From the NCBI GenBank assembly GCA_041861885.1, contig JBGVUE010000001.1, forward strand, positions 918,001 through 982,000: 64,000 nucleotides of DNA, read 5' to 3'. A program made the translations under genes and the position numbers. This document shows, in pieces, positions 1 through 11,150 of this stretch; within the stretch, counting starts at the first letter, position 1, and every line of letters starts with the position of its first letter. Source of the DNA: Haloimpatiens sp. FM7315. Lineage in GTDB: Bacteria; Bacillota; Clostridia; Clostridiales; Clostridiaceae. The notes under the pieces are model-generated. The model had not been told where the DNA came from, searched no databases, and worked only from the letters and a program-made list of their open reading frames with translations.

Positions 1-146
1 AATCAAGATTAATTAAAAAAATATAACAATAAAGTAAAACAATACAATTAAAACGCTGAATAACTGCATAATTATAGAAAATAAAGTAAAAAAATATAAA
101 ATATTGTTTAAAAATAACATGCGTATTTAAATACTATAAATTTTAA

Positions 147-175
147 TTAACAATCTCAAAGAATCATGATATAAT
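147..175 (+). promoter_or_regulatory. sigma-A promoter of the hydrogenase operon
   Basis: TTAACA at 147-152 and a perfect TATAAT at 170-175 are separated by exactly 17 bases. It lies about 105 bases before the first hydrogenase gene, and I see no terminator between them, so it probably drives all three subunits. Confidence 0.65.
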
Positions 176-279
176 TAAAAATGATTTAATAGTTAGAATA
201 TTTTTAAAAGGTTAAAAAATCAGTATATTTAGTGGGCCATTTTATGAAATTATTATGGGGAGGAAGGTGTACAAATAAA

Positions 280-756
280 GTGTGTATGGGATGTGAAAAG
301 TGTAAATTTAATGAACTTGAAGAATTTATAGAAAAACAGGAGAATAAGGAAGCAGCTTTAATTGCTGTTCTTCATAAAGCACAAGGAATATATGGATATT
401 TAGGTGAGGAAGTCCAGAATTTTATAGCTGAAAAACTAGAGATACCTCGTTCAAAAGTCTATGGAGTTGTAACCTTTTATTCGTTTTTTACTACAGTTCC
501 GAAGGGAAAATATATAATTAGTGTCTGTACGGGTACGGCATGTTTTGTAAGAGGGGCTGGAGATATACTTGATGAATTCAAGCGTAAATTAAAAATAAAA
601 GAAGGGGAAACTACTAAAGATGGACTTTTTACTTTAGATGTATTAAGGTGTGTAGGAGCTTGTTCTATAGCACCTGTAGTGTTAGTAAATGATAAGGTAT
701 ATGGGCATTTTAATAAATCTCAAGTTGAAAAAGTTTTAAGTGAACTTAAGGGGTGA
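280..756 (+). CDS. hydC: [FeFe]-hydrogenase gamma subunit, NuoE-like (HydC)
   Basis: This is a thioredoxin-fold [2Fe-2S] subunit of the NuoE/HydC family. It passes electrons between the NADH-oxidising subunit and the hydrogenase in a soluble cytoplasmic complex. The four cluster ligands are visible as C-TGTA-C and C-VGA-C near the middle and C-terminal third. The frame is open from a GTG at 232, but a strong GGGGAGGAAGG ribosome site at 256-267 lies inside that extension. GTG 280 gives a typical N-terminus (MCMGCEKCKFNELEEF), so I prefer it. Nine bases separate it from the next gene, with which it forms an operon. Whether the complex bifurcates electrons with ferredoxin is inferred from the three-gene composition. 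Confidence 0.9.
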   Translation: MCMGCEKCKFNELEEFIEKQENKEAALIAVLHKAQGIYGYLGEEVQNFIAEKLEIPRSKVYGVVTFYSFFTTVPKGKYIISVCTGTACFVRGAGDILDEFKRKLKIKEGETTKDGLFTLDVLRCVGACSIAPVVLVNDKVYGHFNKSQVEKVLSELKG

Positions 757-765
757 TTTAGAATT

Positions 766-2652
766 ATGGACAAGTTAAAGGACTATAAAAGTTTATTAGA
801 ATTAAAGGAAGAATATAAAAATATTGTTGATTTGAGATATCATTCAGAAAACGTAAACAATAAAAATATAACTGAAAGACAAATTTTGGTTTGCGGAGGC
901 CCTGGGTGCAAATCAGCTAACTCTAATGAAATCGTAGAGGCCTTAAATGAGCAAATAAATAAACATGGTGTTCAGGACAATACTAAAGTTATAACTACAG
1001 GTTGCTTTGGATTTTGCTCTGAGGGTCCTGTAATTGAGATAGTACCTGATAATGTGTTTTATGTAAGGGTTTCAAAAGAGGATGCAGAGGAAATAGTAAA
1101 AAGTCACATACTTAATGGTAAAATTGTAGAAAGACTTTTGTATAGTGACCCAGAAACTAAAAATAAGATAAGAGATAAAAAGCAAATTCCATTTTACAAA
1201 AAACAAGTAAAAATTGCTCTTAGAAATTGTGGAATTATAGATCCTGAAGATTTTAAAGAAGTAATAGCTGTTGGTTCTTACGAAGCACTTGGAAAGGTTT
1301 TAACTAAAATGAAACCTGAAGAAGTTGTGAAAGAAATAATGGAGTCAGGCTTAAGAGGAAGAGGTGGCGGTGGATTTCCAACGGGTAGAAAATGGCAGAC
1401 CGCTCTTAAAGCAAAAGGTGATATAAAATACGTTATTTGTAATGCAGATGAAGGAGATCCAGGTGCATTTATGGATAGGGCGATATTAGAAGGAGATCCT
1501 CATAGTGTTCTTGAAGCTATGGCAATTTGTGGCTATGCAACAGGCTCAAACCAAGGATATATATATATAAGAGCTGAATATCCATTAGCTGTTAAAAGAC
1601 TTAAAATAGCTATAGCTCATGCTAAGGAAGCTGGACTTTTAGGAAGTAATATTTTAGGAACTGGTTTTGATTTTGATATAGAAATAAAATATGGAGCAGG
1701 AGCTTTTGTTTGTGGAGAAGCTACAGCGCTAATTCATTCTATTGAGGGAAAAAGAGGAGAGCCTACTATGAAGCCACCTCGTACCTCAGAAAATGGACTT
1801 TGGCAAAGGCCCACTTGTGTAAACAACGTAGAAACTTTTGCAAACATAGCTCCTATAATAAATAAAGGAGCTAAGTGGTATACTACAATTGGCACTAAAA
1901 AATCACCAGGTACAAAGGTTTTTTCATTAGCTGGAAAAATAAACAATGTTGGTTTGGTTGAAGTTCCAATGGGTATATCTTTAAAAGAGATTATCTATGA
2001 AATCGGTGGAGGAACCAAAAATGGAAGGGCTTTAAAAGCAGTACAAACAGGAGGACCTTCAGGGGGATGTATACCTAATTCGTATATAGATATACCAATA
2101 GAATATGATACCTTAACTGAAATAGGTTCAATGATGGGTTCAGGCGGAATGATTGTATTAGATGAGGATAATTGTATGGTAGATGTTGCTAAATTCTACC
2201 TTGAGTTTACTGTAGATGAATCTTGTGGTAAATGTACTCCTTGTAGAGTTGGTAACAAAAGGCTTTTAGAGATATTAAACAAAATAACTCAAGGTAAAGC
2301 AAAGGAAGAGGATTTAGATACTATGAAAGAACTTTGTAGTACAATTAGAGATGCTTCTCTTTGTGGATTAGGGGTTTCTGCACCAAATCCAGTTTTAAGT
2401 ACACTTGAACACTTTAAAGATGAATATAAAGCTCATGTAAATGAGAAGAGATGTCCAGCTAAGGTTTGTAAATCTTTATTGTTCTATGCAATAACGGATG
2501 ATTGTATAGGATGTACTAAGTGCGCTAGATGGTGTCCAGTAGGTGCCATAGAAGGCGTAGTTAAAGAAAAACATAAAATTGATAATGATAAGTGTATAAA
2601 ATGTGGATTGTGCTATGAAGGCTGTCCTGTTAAGGCGATAGTTATTGATTAG
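766..2652 (+). CDS. hydB: [FeFe]-hydrogenase beta subunit, NuoF-like (HydB)
   Basis: This is the NAD(H)/FMN-binding subunit of a multimeric [FeFe]-hydrogenase, 628 residues. In order it has an N-terminal thioredoxin-like [2Fe-2S] domain (CGGPGCKS and CFGFCSEGP, residues 40-110), the NuoF core with the NADH loop GRGGGGFPTGRKW (about 198) and FMN loop CNADEGDPGAFMDR, an SLBB region, the N3-type [4Fe-4S] motif ESCGKCTPCR (about 485), and a C-terminal two-cluster ferredoxin domain (CIGCTKCARWCP and CIKCGLCYEGCP). This full set is typical of HydB rather than of complex I NuoF, which lacks the terminal ferredoxin domain. The ATG sits 9 bases after the hydC stop, behind AAGGGGTGA. It is intact. Confidence 0.95.
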   Translation: MDKLKDYKSLLELKEEYKNIVDLRYHSENVNNKNITERQILVCGGPGCKSANSNEIVEALNEQINKHGVQDNTKVITTGCFGFCSEGPVIEIVPDNVFYVRVSKEDAEEIVKSHILNGKIVERLLYSDPETKNKIRDKKQIPFYKKQVKIALRNCGIIDPEDFKEVIAVGSYEALGKVLTKMKPEEVVKEIMESGLRGRGGGGFPTGRKWQTALKAKGDIKYVICNADEGDPGAFMDRAILEGDPHSVLEAMAICGYATGSNQGYIYIRAEYPLAVKRLKIAIAHAKEAGLLGSNILGTGFDFDIEIKYGAGAFVCGEATALIHSIEGKRGEPTMKPPRTSENGLWQRPTCVNNVETFANIAPIINKGAKWYTTIGTKKSPGTKVFSLAGKINNVGLVEVPMGISLKEIIYEIGGGTKNGRALKAVQTGGPSGGCIPNSYIDIPIEYDTLTEIGSMMGSGGMIVLDEDNCMVDVAKFYLEFTVDESCGKCTPCRVGNKRLLEILNKITQGKAKEEDLDTMKELCSTIRDASLCGLGVSAPNPVLSTLEHFKDEYKAHVNEKRCPAKVCKSLLFYAITDDCIGCTKCARWCPVGAIEGVVKEKHKIDNDKCIKCGLCYEGCPVKAIVID

Positions 2653-2668
2653 AGTGGGGGGATAAAAA

Positions 2669-4402
2669 TTGAGTATTATTAAGTTAACAATAGATGGACA
2701 AGATGTGGAAGTTGAAAAAGGAACCTCTATATTAGATGCAGCAAGAAAATTAAATATAAATATACCTACTCTTTGCAATATGTATATGAACAACGGCGAG
2801 GTTAGAAATTGTAAAGGTACTTGTAGAGTGTGTTTAGTTGAAGAAGAAGGAAATAGCAAGTTAATACCTTCATGTTCAAAAGAAGCTAAAGAGGGAATGA
2901 TAATAAAAACTCATTCTGCTAAAGTTATTAAAGCTAGAAAAACTATTGTGGAATTGTTACTTTCAGATCATCCAAAAGATTGTCTTGAATGCCAAAAAAA
3001 TGGCAACTGTGAATTACAAGATATAGCAAGAGATTTAGGTATAAGGCAAAATAGATTTGAAGGTGAAGTGTCTTGCTATGATATAGATAAATCTTCTAAT
3101 GTAATTGTTAGAGATATGAATAAATGCATATTATGCAGAAGATGTGTAACTATGTGTAATGAAGTTCAAAAGGTTAATGTGTTAACTCCTGTAGAAAGAG
3201 GATTTACCTCAGTTATATCCACATTCTTTGATAAACCTTTAGTAGAGACAGATTGCACTTATTGTGGTCAATGTGTGGCGGTATGTCCAACTGGAGCTTT
3301 GAGAGAGGATAGAAACTATGATGAAATATGGGATTTACTAGATAACAAGGAGAAATTCCTTGTAGTTCAAATGGCTCCAGCTGTTAGGATTTCCTTAGGT
3401 GAAGAATTTGGTTTTAAACCAGGGGAAAATATAATTAACAAAATAGTAGCGGCTTTAAAGAAATTAGGGTTTGATGCAGTTTATGATACTAATTTCACGG
3501 CAGATATGACAATAATTGAAGAAGCTAGTGAGTTCATAGATAGATTTACAAAAGGTGAAAAATTACCACTTATGACTAGCTGCTGTCCAGGATGGGTAAA
3601 TTTTGTAGAGAAAAAATATCCAGAAAAAACAGAACTTCTATCTACCTGTAAATCTCCTCAGCAGATGTTTGGAGCTGTGGCTAAAACTTATTTGGCTGAG
3701 AAATTAAATCTTGACCCTAAGAATATAGTTGTTGTGTCAATTATGCCTTGCATTGCTAAGAAGTATGAGGCAAAAAGGAAAGAAATGGGTAGAGATGGAA
3801 TGCAAGATGTAGATATTGTAATTACTACAAGAGAGTTTTCTCAAATGATTAAAGAAGCTGGAATAAACTTTGGGGAACTTGAGGGTATGGAATTTGACAG
3901 CATTTTAGGTCAATCAACTGGAGCGGGCTCTATATTTGGAACTACTGGTGGAGTAATGGAAGCTGCCTTAAGAACTGGTTATGAATGGGTAACTGGCAAG
4001 ACTTTAGAAAATGTTGATTTTGAAAATGTTAGAGGTCTTAAGGGGGTAAAAGAAACTAGTGTAAACTTTAATGGTAAAAACATTAATGTTGCAGTAGTAA
4101 GTTCTCTTGGTAATGCAAAGAAGATAATGGATGATATAGTAAAAGGAAAAAACAAATATGATTTTGTTGAAGTAATGGCCTGCCCTGGAGGATGTATAAA
4201 TGGAGGCGGTCAACCTTATAGTAGATGCGATATAGATACTGTTGAAGCTAGAATGGAAGGTATATATGAGGTAGATCAAAATAAAGTCTTAAGAAAAGCT
4301 CATGAAAATCCTATGGTTAAAAAAATATATGAAGAATATTTACAAAAGCCTAATAGTAAAGTAGCACATAAGTTACTACATACTACTTATGGTACAAAAT
4401 AA
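2669..4402 (+). CDS. hydA: [FeFe]-hydrogenase catalytic subunit (HydA)
   Basis: This subunit catalyses reversible H2 formation. At 577 residues it matches clostridial CpI-type enzymes. It has an N-terminal plant-type [2Fe-2S] domain, the His-Cys3 cluster (HPKDCLECQKNGNC), two [4Fe-4S] motifs (CILCRRCVTMC and CTYCGQCVAVCP), and the H-cluster signatures TSCCPGW, MPCIAKKYEA and MACPGGCINGGGQP, all with key cysteines present. It ends with the small-subunit-like tail. It starts with TTG at 2669, seven bases after a GGGGGGA ribosome site, and no better ATG exists. It is third in the operon, with a 16-base gap after hydB. H2 production here would re-oxidise NADH, and ferredoxin if the complex bifurcates. 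Confidence 0.96.
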   Translation: MSIIKLTIDGQDVEVEKGTSILDAARKLNINIPTLCNMYMNNGEVRNCKGTCRVCLVEEEGNSKLIPSCSKEAKEGMIIKTHSAKVIKARKTIVELLLSDHPKDCLECQKNGNCELQDIARDLGIRQNRFEGEVSCYDIDKSSNVIVRDMNKCILCRRCVTMCNEVQKVNVLTPVERGFTSVISTFFDKPLVETDCTYCGQCVAVCPTGALREDRNYDEIWDLLDNKEKFLVVQMAPAVRISLGEEFGFKPGENIINKIVAALKKLGFDAVYDTNFTADMTIIEEASEFIDRFTKGEKLPLMTSCCPGWVNFVEKKYPEKTELLSTCKSPQQMFGAVAKTYLAEKLNLDPKNIVVVSIMPCIAKKYEAKRKEMGRDGMQDVDIVITTREFSQMIKEAGINFGELEGMEFDSILGQSTGAGSIFGTTGGVMEAALRTGYEWVTGKTLENVDFENVRGLKGVKETSVNFNGKNINVAVVSSLGNAKKIMDDIVKGKNKYDFVEVMACPGGCINGGGQPYSRCDIDTVEARMEGIYEVDQNKVLRKAHENPMVKKIYEEYLQKPNSKVAHKLLHTTYGTK

Positions 4403-4474
4403 TTTACAGAGTATACTACAGAAGTATTAGAATGAAGCTTTTGTAAAAAAATTAAGAGAATTACATGAGATATA

Positions 4475-4513
4475 AAAGATGATTTCTATATTAAGTAGAA
4501 GTCATCTTTTTTT
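4475..4513 (+). terminator. Rho-independent terminator after hydA
   Basis: AAGATGA...AGAAGTCATCTT forms a stem of about 12 bp around a short AT loop, followed by a run of Ts. It closes the hydrogenase operon. Confidence 0.8.
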
Positions 4514-4684
4514 AAGCTCCACAAATTTACCTGGTTATTGATTTAAAATGAAGAACTTTAAAGAAATTTAGGCAAATAATATCATTTACTTTAATTAAAA
4601 ATTGTGTAATAATAAATAATCGGTGATAAAAACAGAGTATAAATACTTGTACTGGGTAATAATTTTGGATTGTGAGGCGTAGAT

Positions 4685-6192
4685 ATGAAGATAGGATTTG
4701 ACCATAAAAAATATTTAGAAGAGCAGTCAAAGTATATTTTAGAAAGAGTAAACAATTATGACAAACTTTATTTAGAGTTTGGAGGAAAAATTCAATTTGA
4801 TTTGCATGCAAAGAGGGTTTTACCTGGTTTTGATGAAAATGCAAAGATAAAACTATTACATAAATTGAAAGAAAAAGTTGAAATAGTTATTTGTGTGTAT
4901 GCGGGAGATATTGAAAGAAACAAGATAAGAGGGGATTTTGGAATTACTTACGATCTTGAAGTATTAAGATTAATTGACGATTTAAGAGCTAATGAACTTG
5001 ATGTAAATAGCGTTGTAATTACTAGATTTGATGGACAACCTGCAACTACAGTATTTATAAACAAGTTAGAGCGTAGAGGTATAAAAGTATATAAACATAG
5101 GGCAACTAAGGGGTATCCAACTGATGTTGATACTATAGTAAGTGATGAAGGTTATGGAAAAAATCCATACATAGAAACTACAAAACCAATTGTAGTTGTA
5201 ACTGCACCAGGTCCTGGAAGTGGTAAGTTAGCTACTTGTCTTAGCCAGCTTTATCATGAAAATAAAAGAGGAAATGTTGCTGGTTATTCAAAATTCGAAA
5301 CATTTCCAGTTTGGAATGTTCCATTAAAACATCCACTAAACATAGCTTATGAAGCAGCTACAGTAGATCTTAAGGACGTTAACATGATAGATTCTTTCCA
5401 TTTTGATGCATATAATAAGGTAGCTGTAAATTATAATCGTGATATAGAAATGTTCCCTGTGCTTAAAAGAATTATAGAAAAGATAACAGGAGAAGAATCT
5501 GTTTATAAATCCCCAACTGATATGGGAGTTAACAGAGTTGGATTTGGTATAATAGATGATGAGACAGTAAAAGAGGCTTCTAAGCAGGAAGTTATAAGAA
5601 GATATTTTAAAACAGCTTGTGAATACAAAAAGGGTATGTAGGCAAAGAGGTTTTTCAAAGAATTAAATTAATTATGGAAGAACTTAATTTAAAACCAGAA
5701 GATAGAAAAGTAGTTATTCCAGCTAGGATACGTTTAGCTCAGTTGAAAGAGAATTCTAATAACATGGATAACTGCACAGTAGTAGCTTTAGAAGTTGAAG
5801 ATGGTAAGATATTTACTGGTAAAAGTTCTGAGCTTATGGATGCAACTGCAGCAGCTATATTAAATGCTATAAAACATTATGCGAATATATCAGATGAGAT
5901 ACATCTTATATCACCAGTAATTTTACAGCCTATTATAGATTTAAAATCACAAACTTTGGGAAATAAAAACACAGCCTTAAGTTGTGAGGAAATATTAATG
6001 GCTTTAAGTATATGTGCAGTAACAAACCCAATGGCTCAAATAGCTATGGAAAAATTACAAATATTAAAAGAGTCAAAAGCACATTCAACTGCTATAATAA
6101 GTAGAAGTGATGAACAGACATTTAGAAAGCTTGGCATTGATGTTACTTGTGATGCTGAATATGCATCAGAGAGTTTATTTTATAACAATTAG
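4685..6192 (+). CDS. DUF1846 (UPF0371) family protein, one frame break
   Basis: This is a conserved cytoplasmic protein of the DUF1846/UPF0371 family, about 500 residues when complete, with no firmly established function that I know of. The first 318 residues ([14 protein letters not shown]...) end at a stop at 5639. The C-terminal 172-residue part continues in another frame. Adding one A to the A5 run at 5627-5631 joins them seamlessly as ...[16 protein letters not shown], which is how full-length homologues read. I therefore treat it as one gene with a one-base deletion, probably a sequence error. It is monocistronic, between two terminators. Confidence 0.85.
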
Positions 6193-6254
6193 GAAGAAAA
6201 ATTTAGTAGAAATGAAATTATAGATAAGATTTTATATTAGAAGAATTTAAATGT

Positions 6255-6295
6255 ATCACTAAGGGTGTTTCAATATATCTTTAGTGATTTTTTTA
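6255..6295 (+). terminator. terminator after the DUF1846 gene
   Basis: ATCACTAA and TTAGTGAT form a stem with a loop of about 17 bases, followed by TTTTTTT. Confidence 0.75.
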
Positions 6296-6387
6296 TTATT
6301 TTTAAAGGGGTATGGAAAAATTTACACATAGAATATTTATATATTATTTGATAATGTTTAACTATGGCTTAGTATAGGAGGTTAAAC

Positions 6388-8294
6388 ATGAAAAATAATA
6401 CTAAAAATACTATTTTTGCAATCAGCTTTTTTTGTTTTTTTGCATTTTAAATAAAAATGCGTTAGCTTTACCCAATGTTATAAGATTTTCAGGAAGCGAT
6501 AGATATGAAACTTGTGCAAATATATCTAAAAATAATTGGGATAAGGCAGATACCGCTATTTTAGTATCTGGACAGAGTTTCCCAGATTCACTTTGTGCAG
6601 TAGCTTTATCAAAAAAATTTAGTGCACCTATCCTATTATCATATAAGGAATGGATACCAAAGCCTATATTAGAGGAAATAAAAAGGTTACAGGTAAAAGA
6701 AATTATTTTAATTGGTGGGCAGGGAGTACTTTCTACAAATATAGAGGAAAGCTTAAAAAAGTTAGGTATTAGTTTTAAAAGAATTGGCGGAAAGGATAGA
6801 TATGAAACTAGTTTAGAAATTGCTAAAATAATAGGTACAGATAATGGCATTGCCATAGTTTCTGGAGAGAATTATCCAGATGCCTTGTCTATTGCTCCAA
6901 TAGCTGCATATAAAGAGATGCCTTTGATTTTAACTACCAAAACTTCATTTAAAGGGAATACATATCAATATTTAAAAGAGAAGGTGCTAGATAAATGTTA
7001 TGTCATAGGTGGACAAGCTGTAATAGGGGATTATGTAAATAATATATCAATTAACATTTGCAGGTTAAGTGGAAGTGACAGATATAAGACAAATTTGAGT
7101 GTAATAAATTATTTTATTCATGATATAAGCATGAAAAACTTGTATTTTACAACAGGAAATGACTTTCCAGATGCTCTATCAGGAGCTTCAGCAGCAGGAA
7201 GAGAAAATTCTGTTTTAGTTCTTACTTATAATTACGGTACAGTGGCTAAGGATTTAATACATGAAAATATAAATGAAATAGAAAATGTAAAAATACTTGG
7301 AGGAGAACAGGCTGTATCAAATTATAGTATAAATAAAGTAATTTACGGAAGAAGTACATCTAAACTAATTACAGCTTACAGTACGTGTTATGAGGGAGAT
7401 AAATCATCTTATAATTCACTAATTAAAAATTCTTCCATAATTGATCAAGTATCTCTATTTGCTTATACCGTGGATATTAATGGTGATATTTTTGGAGCAG
7501 CTCCACTAGATCAAATGAATTATGCCCTTAATAATGGAGTGGAAAGCTTAGCTATGATTGGAAATGAATTTGATTCTAATATTGCTAAAAGTATTCTTGG
7601 AGATGTAAAAAGAAAAGAAAATTTTATAAATAATATATTTAATATTTTAGAAAAAAACAATTATAAGGGTATTAGTCTGGATATAGAAGGCGTAAAATAT
7701 AGTGATAGAAACAATTTTACAGTTTTTCTAAAGGAACTTTATAATAAACTAAATTCTAGTGGATATAAAGTAGTAGTATCTGTTCCTGCTAAAACTAAAG
7801 ATGTATTAACAGATTCTTGGAGTGGTGCTTATGATTACAAAGAAATATCTAAATATTGTGATTATGTTGCAATTATGGCTTATGATGAGCATTATTTAGG
7901 GGGAGATCCTGGACCTGTTGCTTCTATTGGGTGGGTTAATAATGTTCTTAATTATGCAATTGACGTAATACCAAAAGAAAAAATATTGCTTGGAGTAGCA
8001 TCTTATGGATATGATTGGAGTGAAAATGGAAATAAAGCCTATAGTTTAACGGGGGCTTATAGTGTGGCTTCTAAATTTGGAAGCAATATCAAATGGGATG
8101 ATACTAATAAATGTCCTTATTTTACATATAAAGATAATGGAGGATATTTACATACTGTATGGTTAGAAAATGAAAGTAGCTTAAAATACAAACTAGATTT
8201 AGTTAATGGTTATGATTTATGTGGAATAGCTATTTGGAGACTTGGATTAGAAAATGAAGAATATTGGAACAGTATAAAAAGTAAATTTAATTAA
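6388..8294 (+). CDS. secreted CWB2-anchored GH18-type glycoside hydrolase
   Basis: This is a surface protein of about 635 residues. A strong GGAGG site precedes ATG 6388. The signal peptide MKNNTKNTIFAIS... is broken in the poly-T run 6427-6433. Adding one T restores a hydrophobic core ending in NALA, then mature LPNVIRFSG. Three CWB2 repeats follow (RFSGSDRYETC, RIGGKDRYETS, RLSGSDRYKTN), covering about 300 residues and expected to bind anionic wall polymer. The C-terminal half is a YaaH/GH18-like TIM barrel. It carries GISLDIEGV, with the DxE catalytic pair, and IMAYDEHYLGGDPGPVAS, so it probably cleaves peptidoglycan or chitin-like N-acetylglucosamine polymers. The substrate is not shown by the sequence. 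Confidence 0.85.
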
Positions 8295-8385
8295 AGGTTT
8301 TAATAATAATAGAATTTTTATCTAAATTAAACAAGATTAATTTTAAAATCATATATTTTAAAAATATGTTATGATTTTCTCTCGC

Positions 8386-8424
8386 ATATAATATATAATA
8401 TATAATATATTATATATTATTATG
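8386..8424. repeat. AT-only palindromic repeat
   Basis: Alternating TATAATATATAAT units form an almost perfect palindrome between the GH18 and GGDEF/EAL genes. It could extrude as a cruciform or contain promoter -10 elements. The 192-base gap also has a weak AAAATCATA/TATGATTTT hairpin at about 8345-8378 that may terminate the upstream gene. Confidence 0.4.
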
Positions 8425-8486
8425 AAATTTATAGTAATATACGACTTGAAAGTAAATAGGCAGATAGTTTTTTAAGGGGAGTAGAG

Positions 8487-11142
8487 ATGAATAAAGTTAA
8501 AATAAAAATTCGAGTTTTATTAAAATATTTTTTTATAATATTTATACCTTTATGTTTAGCTTTAATAGTATCTGTAGGTACTATCTTTAGGCTGGAATTA
8601 ATAAATAAGGAAAAGGCTATAAAAGAAAACCAAAAGTATTATACAAAGCTTTTAAAAGAAGATATAGAGGCAGAGGTTAAGTCGATTAGTTACGATATCA
8701 ATCTTATAAAAGAGTCAAATGAATTTGAGAGTTATGTAAGTAATCCTGAAAACACAAATCTAGAGAAATTGAAGTCTATGTTTCAAAATGTTCTTAAAAA
8801 TAAATTAATTTATAAGGAAATAAGCCTTGTGTCAAATAAGGGGAAAGAGATATACAGGCTAGATAGAATAAATGAAGGTAAGTTTATAGATTATGAAGAA
8901 AAACCATATTCTTCGAAAGATAATAGTTTTAAAGATAAATATAATTTTAAAACTGACGAGTTTACCGTATATATTTTTGGTGAAAAAACCAATAAAGGAT
9001 ACATGGATATCAGTTTTGAAACACCTGTTTTTGATAAAAAAAGCAATAGTATAGGTTTTTTGCGTCTTAAATTAGATTATAAAAATATAATGGATAAAAT
9101 GAAAAATAACTTTAACTATTTGAATAATTGCAATTTTACCTTGTTAAAAGGTGAAAATGTTTATATTAATTTGTCGAAAAATAATATATTAATGAATAGC
9201 AAAGATTTTTTACACAAGTTAGAATTAGTAAATAACGATTATATAGAAAGTAGCAAAGGTGTATATTATTTTGAAACTTTTTTACCTAAGAGTGGTGTGA
9301 AAACAGATGATTATTGGAAACTGGTGTCTTATTGTTCTTTAGATAATCTTAGTATATTTAAAGATTATAGTTTTATAAGTCTTATAATTACTTCTTTACT
9401 ATTTTTGTTTTTATACTAATAATATCGGTTATTATTTCTTATATTGTTTATAAGAAAAAACAAATATCAAATAAATTAAATATATATGTAAGTATATTTG
9501 AAAATTCAAAAGAAGGAATGGTAGTAACAGATAAAAATACAAAAATATTATATGTAAATAAATCTTTTTCAAAAATAACAAATTACAGTGAAAAAGAAGT
9601 AATTGGTAAAAAGACTTCTTTTTTAAATCAGGAAAGCATAATAAAAAATTTTATGAGGATATGTGGAGAGATATAATAGATTTAGGAAGATGGCAAGGTG
9701 AGATATGGGATAGAAGAAAGGGAAATGAGGTATATTTAAAATTCTTAACTATAATTTCTGTAAAAGATGATTATGGAGCTCAGAGTGGTTACGTTGGAAT
9801 TTTTGAGGACTTAACTGATTTAAAATATAAGGAAGAAAGTATTGATAAACTTCAAAATTATGACATTTTAACGGCATTACCAAAGATATCTTTAATGAAA
9901 AAACTAATTAGTGAAGCTATAGAAAAAAATCTAACAAAATGCAACTTAAAAATGTATTTGATATCATTATCTATAGATAATTATAATGACATTAAAGATA
10001 GTCTAGGTCTTAGAAAAATGGATGATTTAATTATGGAAGCTGTAAAAAGATTAGAAAAAAGCATGGACAAGAAAATTGTATTGTCTAGAACGGATAAAGA
10101 TGAGTTTATGATTTTTATTAGTAATTTTAAGGAAAGTGAATTGAAAAAATTTATTAATAATGTACTAAATAATATTAATAGGCCGGTCATAATAGACAAA
10201 GAATCTGTTTATCTTAAGGTAACTATGGGAATTTGTACTTTTTTTAAAGGAGAGAGAGATTTAAATTCAATAATAGAAAAAGCTAATATGGCTAGAACTT
10301 ATGCATTGCAAGAGCAATGCAGCTATATATTTTATAAAGAGGGATTAAGAGAAAAGTTCATAAGAAAAATAAAAATGGATAATGCACTTAGAAATGTTTT
10401 GAAAAATAAAGAAATCTATTTGAACTATCAACCTCAAGTGGATTTAAAAACTAATAAGATAATTGGAGCTGAAGCTTTATTAAGGTGGAAAAGCTATGAG
10501 TTTGGACGGGTGTCACCAGAGAATTTTATACCTATTGCAGAAAAGAATGGAGCAATAATACCCATAGGACAATGGGTTTTAGAGGAAGCCTTAAAAAAAG
10601 CAAATGCGTGGAAAAAACAGTATTTTGAAAACTTTTGTATAGCAGTTAATATATCACCTATACAATTTAAAAATACTAATATGTTTGAAACTATAAAAAA
10701 AGCATTAGAAAAGTATGATTTATCAGGAGAAAGTTTAGAGATAGAAATAACAGAAGGAGTGTTAATTGATAATATAAAAGATATTAAAATACAACTGGGA
10801 AAAATAAAAAAACTTGGAGTAAAGATAGCTATGGATGATTTCGGAACAGGTTATTCTTCGCTAAGTTATTTGAGAAAATTTAATTTTGATAAGGTAAAAA
10901 TAGACAGAGAATTTGTCAAGGATTATCCTGAGGGAGAAGATGGAACTATAGCAAAAATTATTATAAATTTATCACAAAGTTTAGGATTAAAGGTAATTGC
11001 AGAGGGCGTTGAAACTGAAGAACAAATTAAGTTTTTAAGAAATAATTTTTGTGATCAAATTCAAGGATATTATTATAGTCCTCCTCTTAGTGATTGGGAG
11101 TTTGAAAAGTTATTAAGAAAAAATATAATGGAAGAAATATAA
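8487..11142 (+). CDS. membrane sensor with PAS, degenerate GGDEF and EAL domains; two frame breaks
   Basis: This is a c-di-GMP turnover protein of about 880 residues. The N-terminus has one membrane segment (about 14-35), an extracytoplasmic Cache-like sensor (about 40-285) and a second membrane segment. A PAS domain (NSKEGMVVTDKNTKILYVN), a GGDEF domain and an EAL domain follow. The GGDEF loop reads RTDKDEF instead of GGDEF, so cyclase activity is unlikely. The EAL domain keeps EALLRW, DDFGTGYSS and EGVE, so phosphodiesterase activity is likely. The frame breaks at about 9412 (T5) and 9650 (T4). Adding one T at each gives a continuous protein. Two breaks could mean a real pseudogene, but both fit the run-length error pattern of the window. 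Confidence 0.8.
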
Positions 11143-11150
11143 GAAATAAA

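Noticed and set aside
9412..9650. Programmed ribosomal frameshifting to explain split genes
   Set aside because: Breaks occur in about 25 unrelated genes at ordinary A/T runs, without slippery heptamers or pseudoknots, and nearly all have the same sign, so sequence error is simpler.
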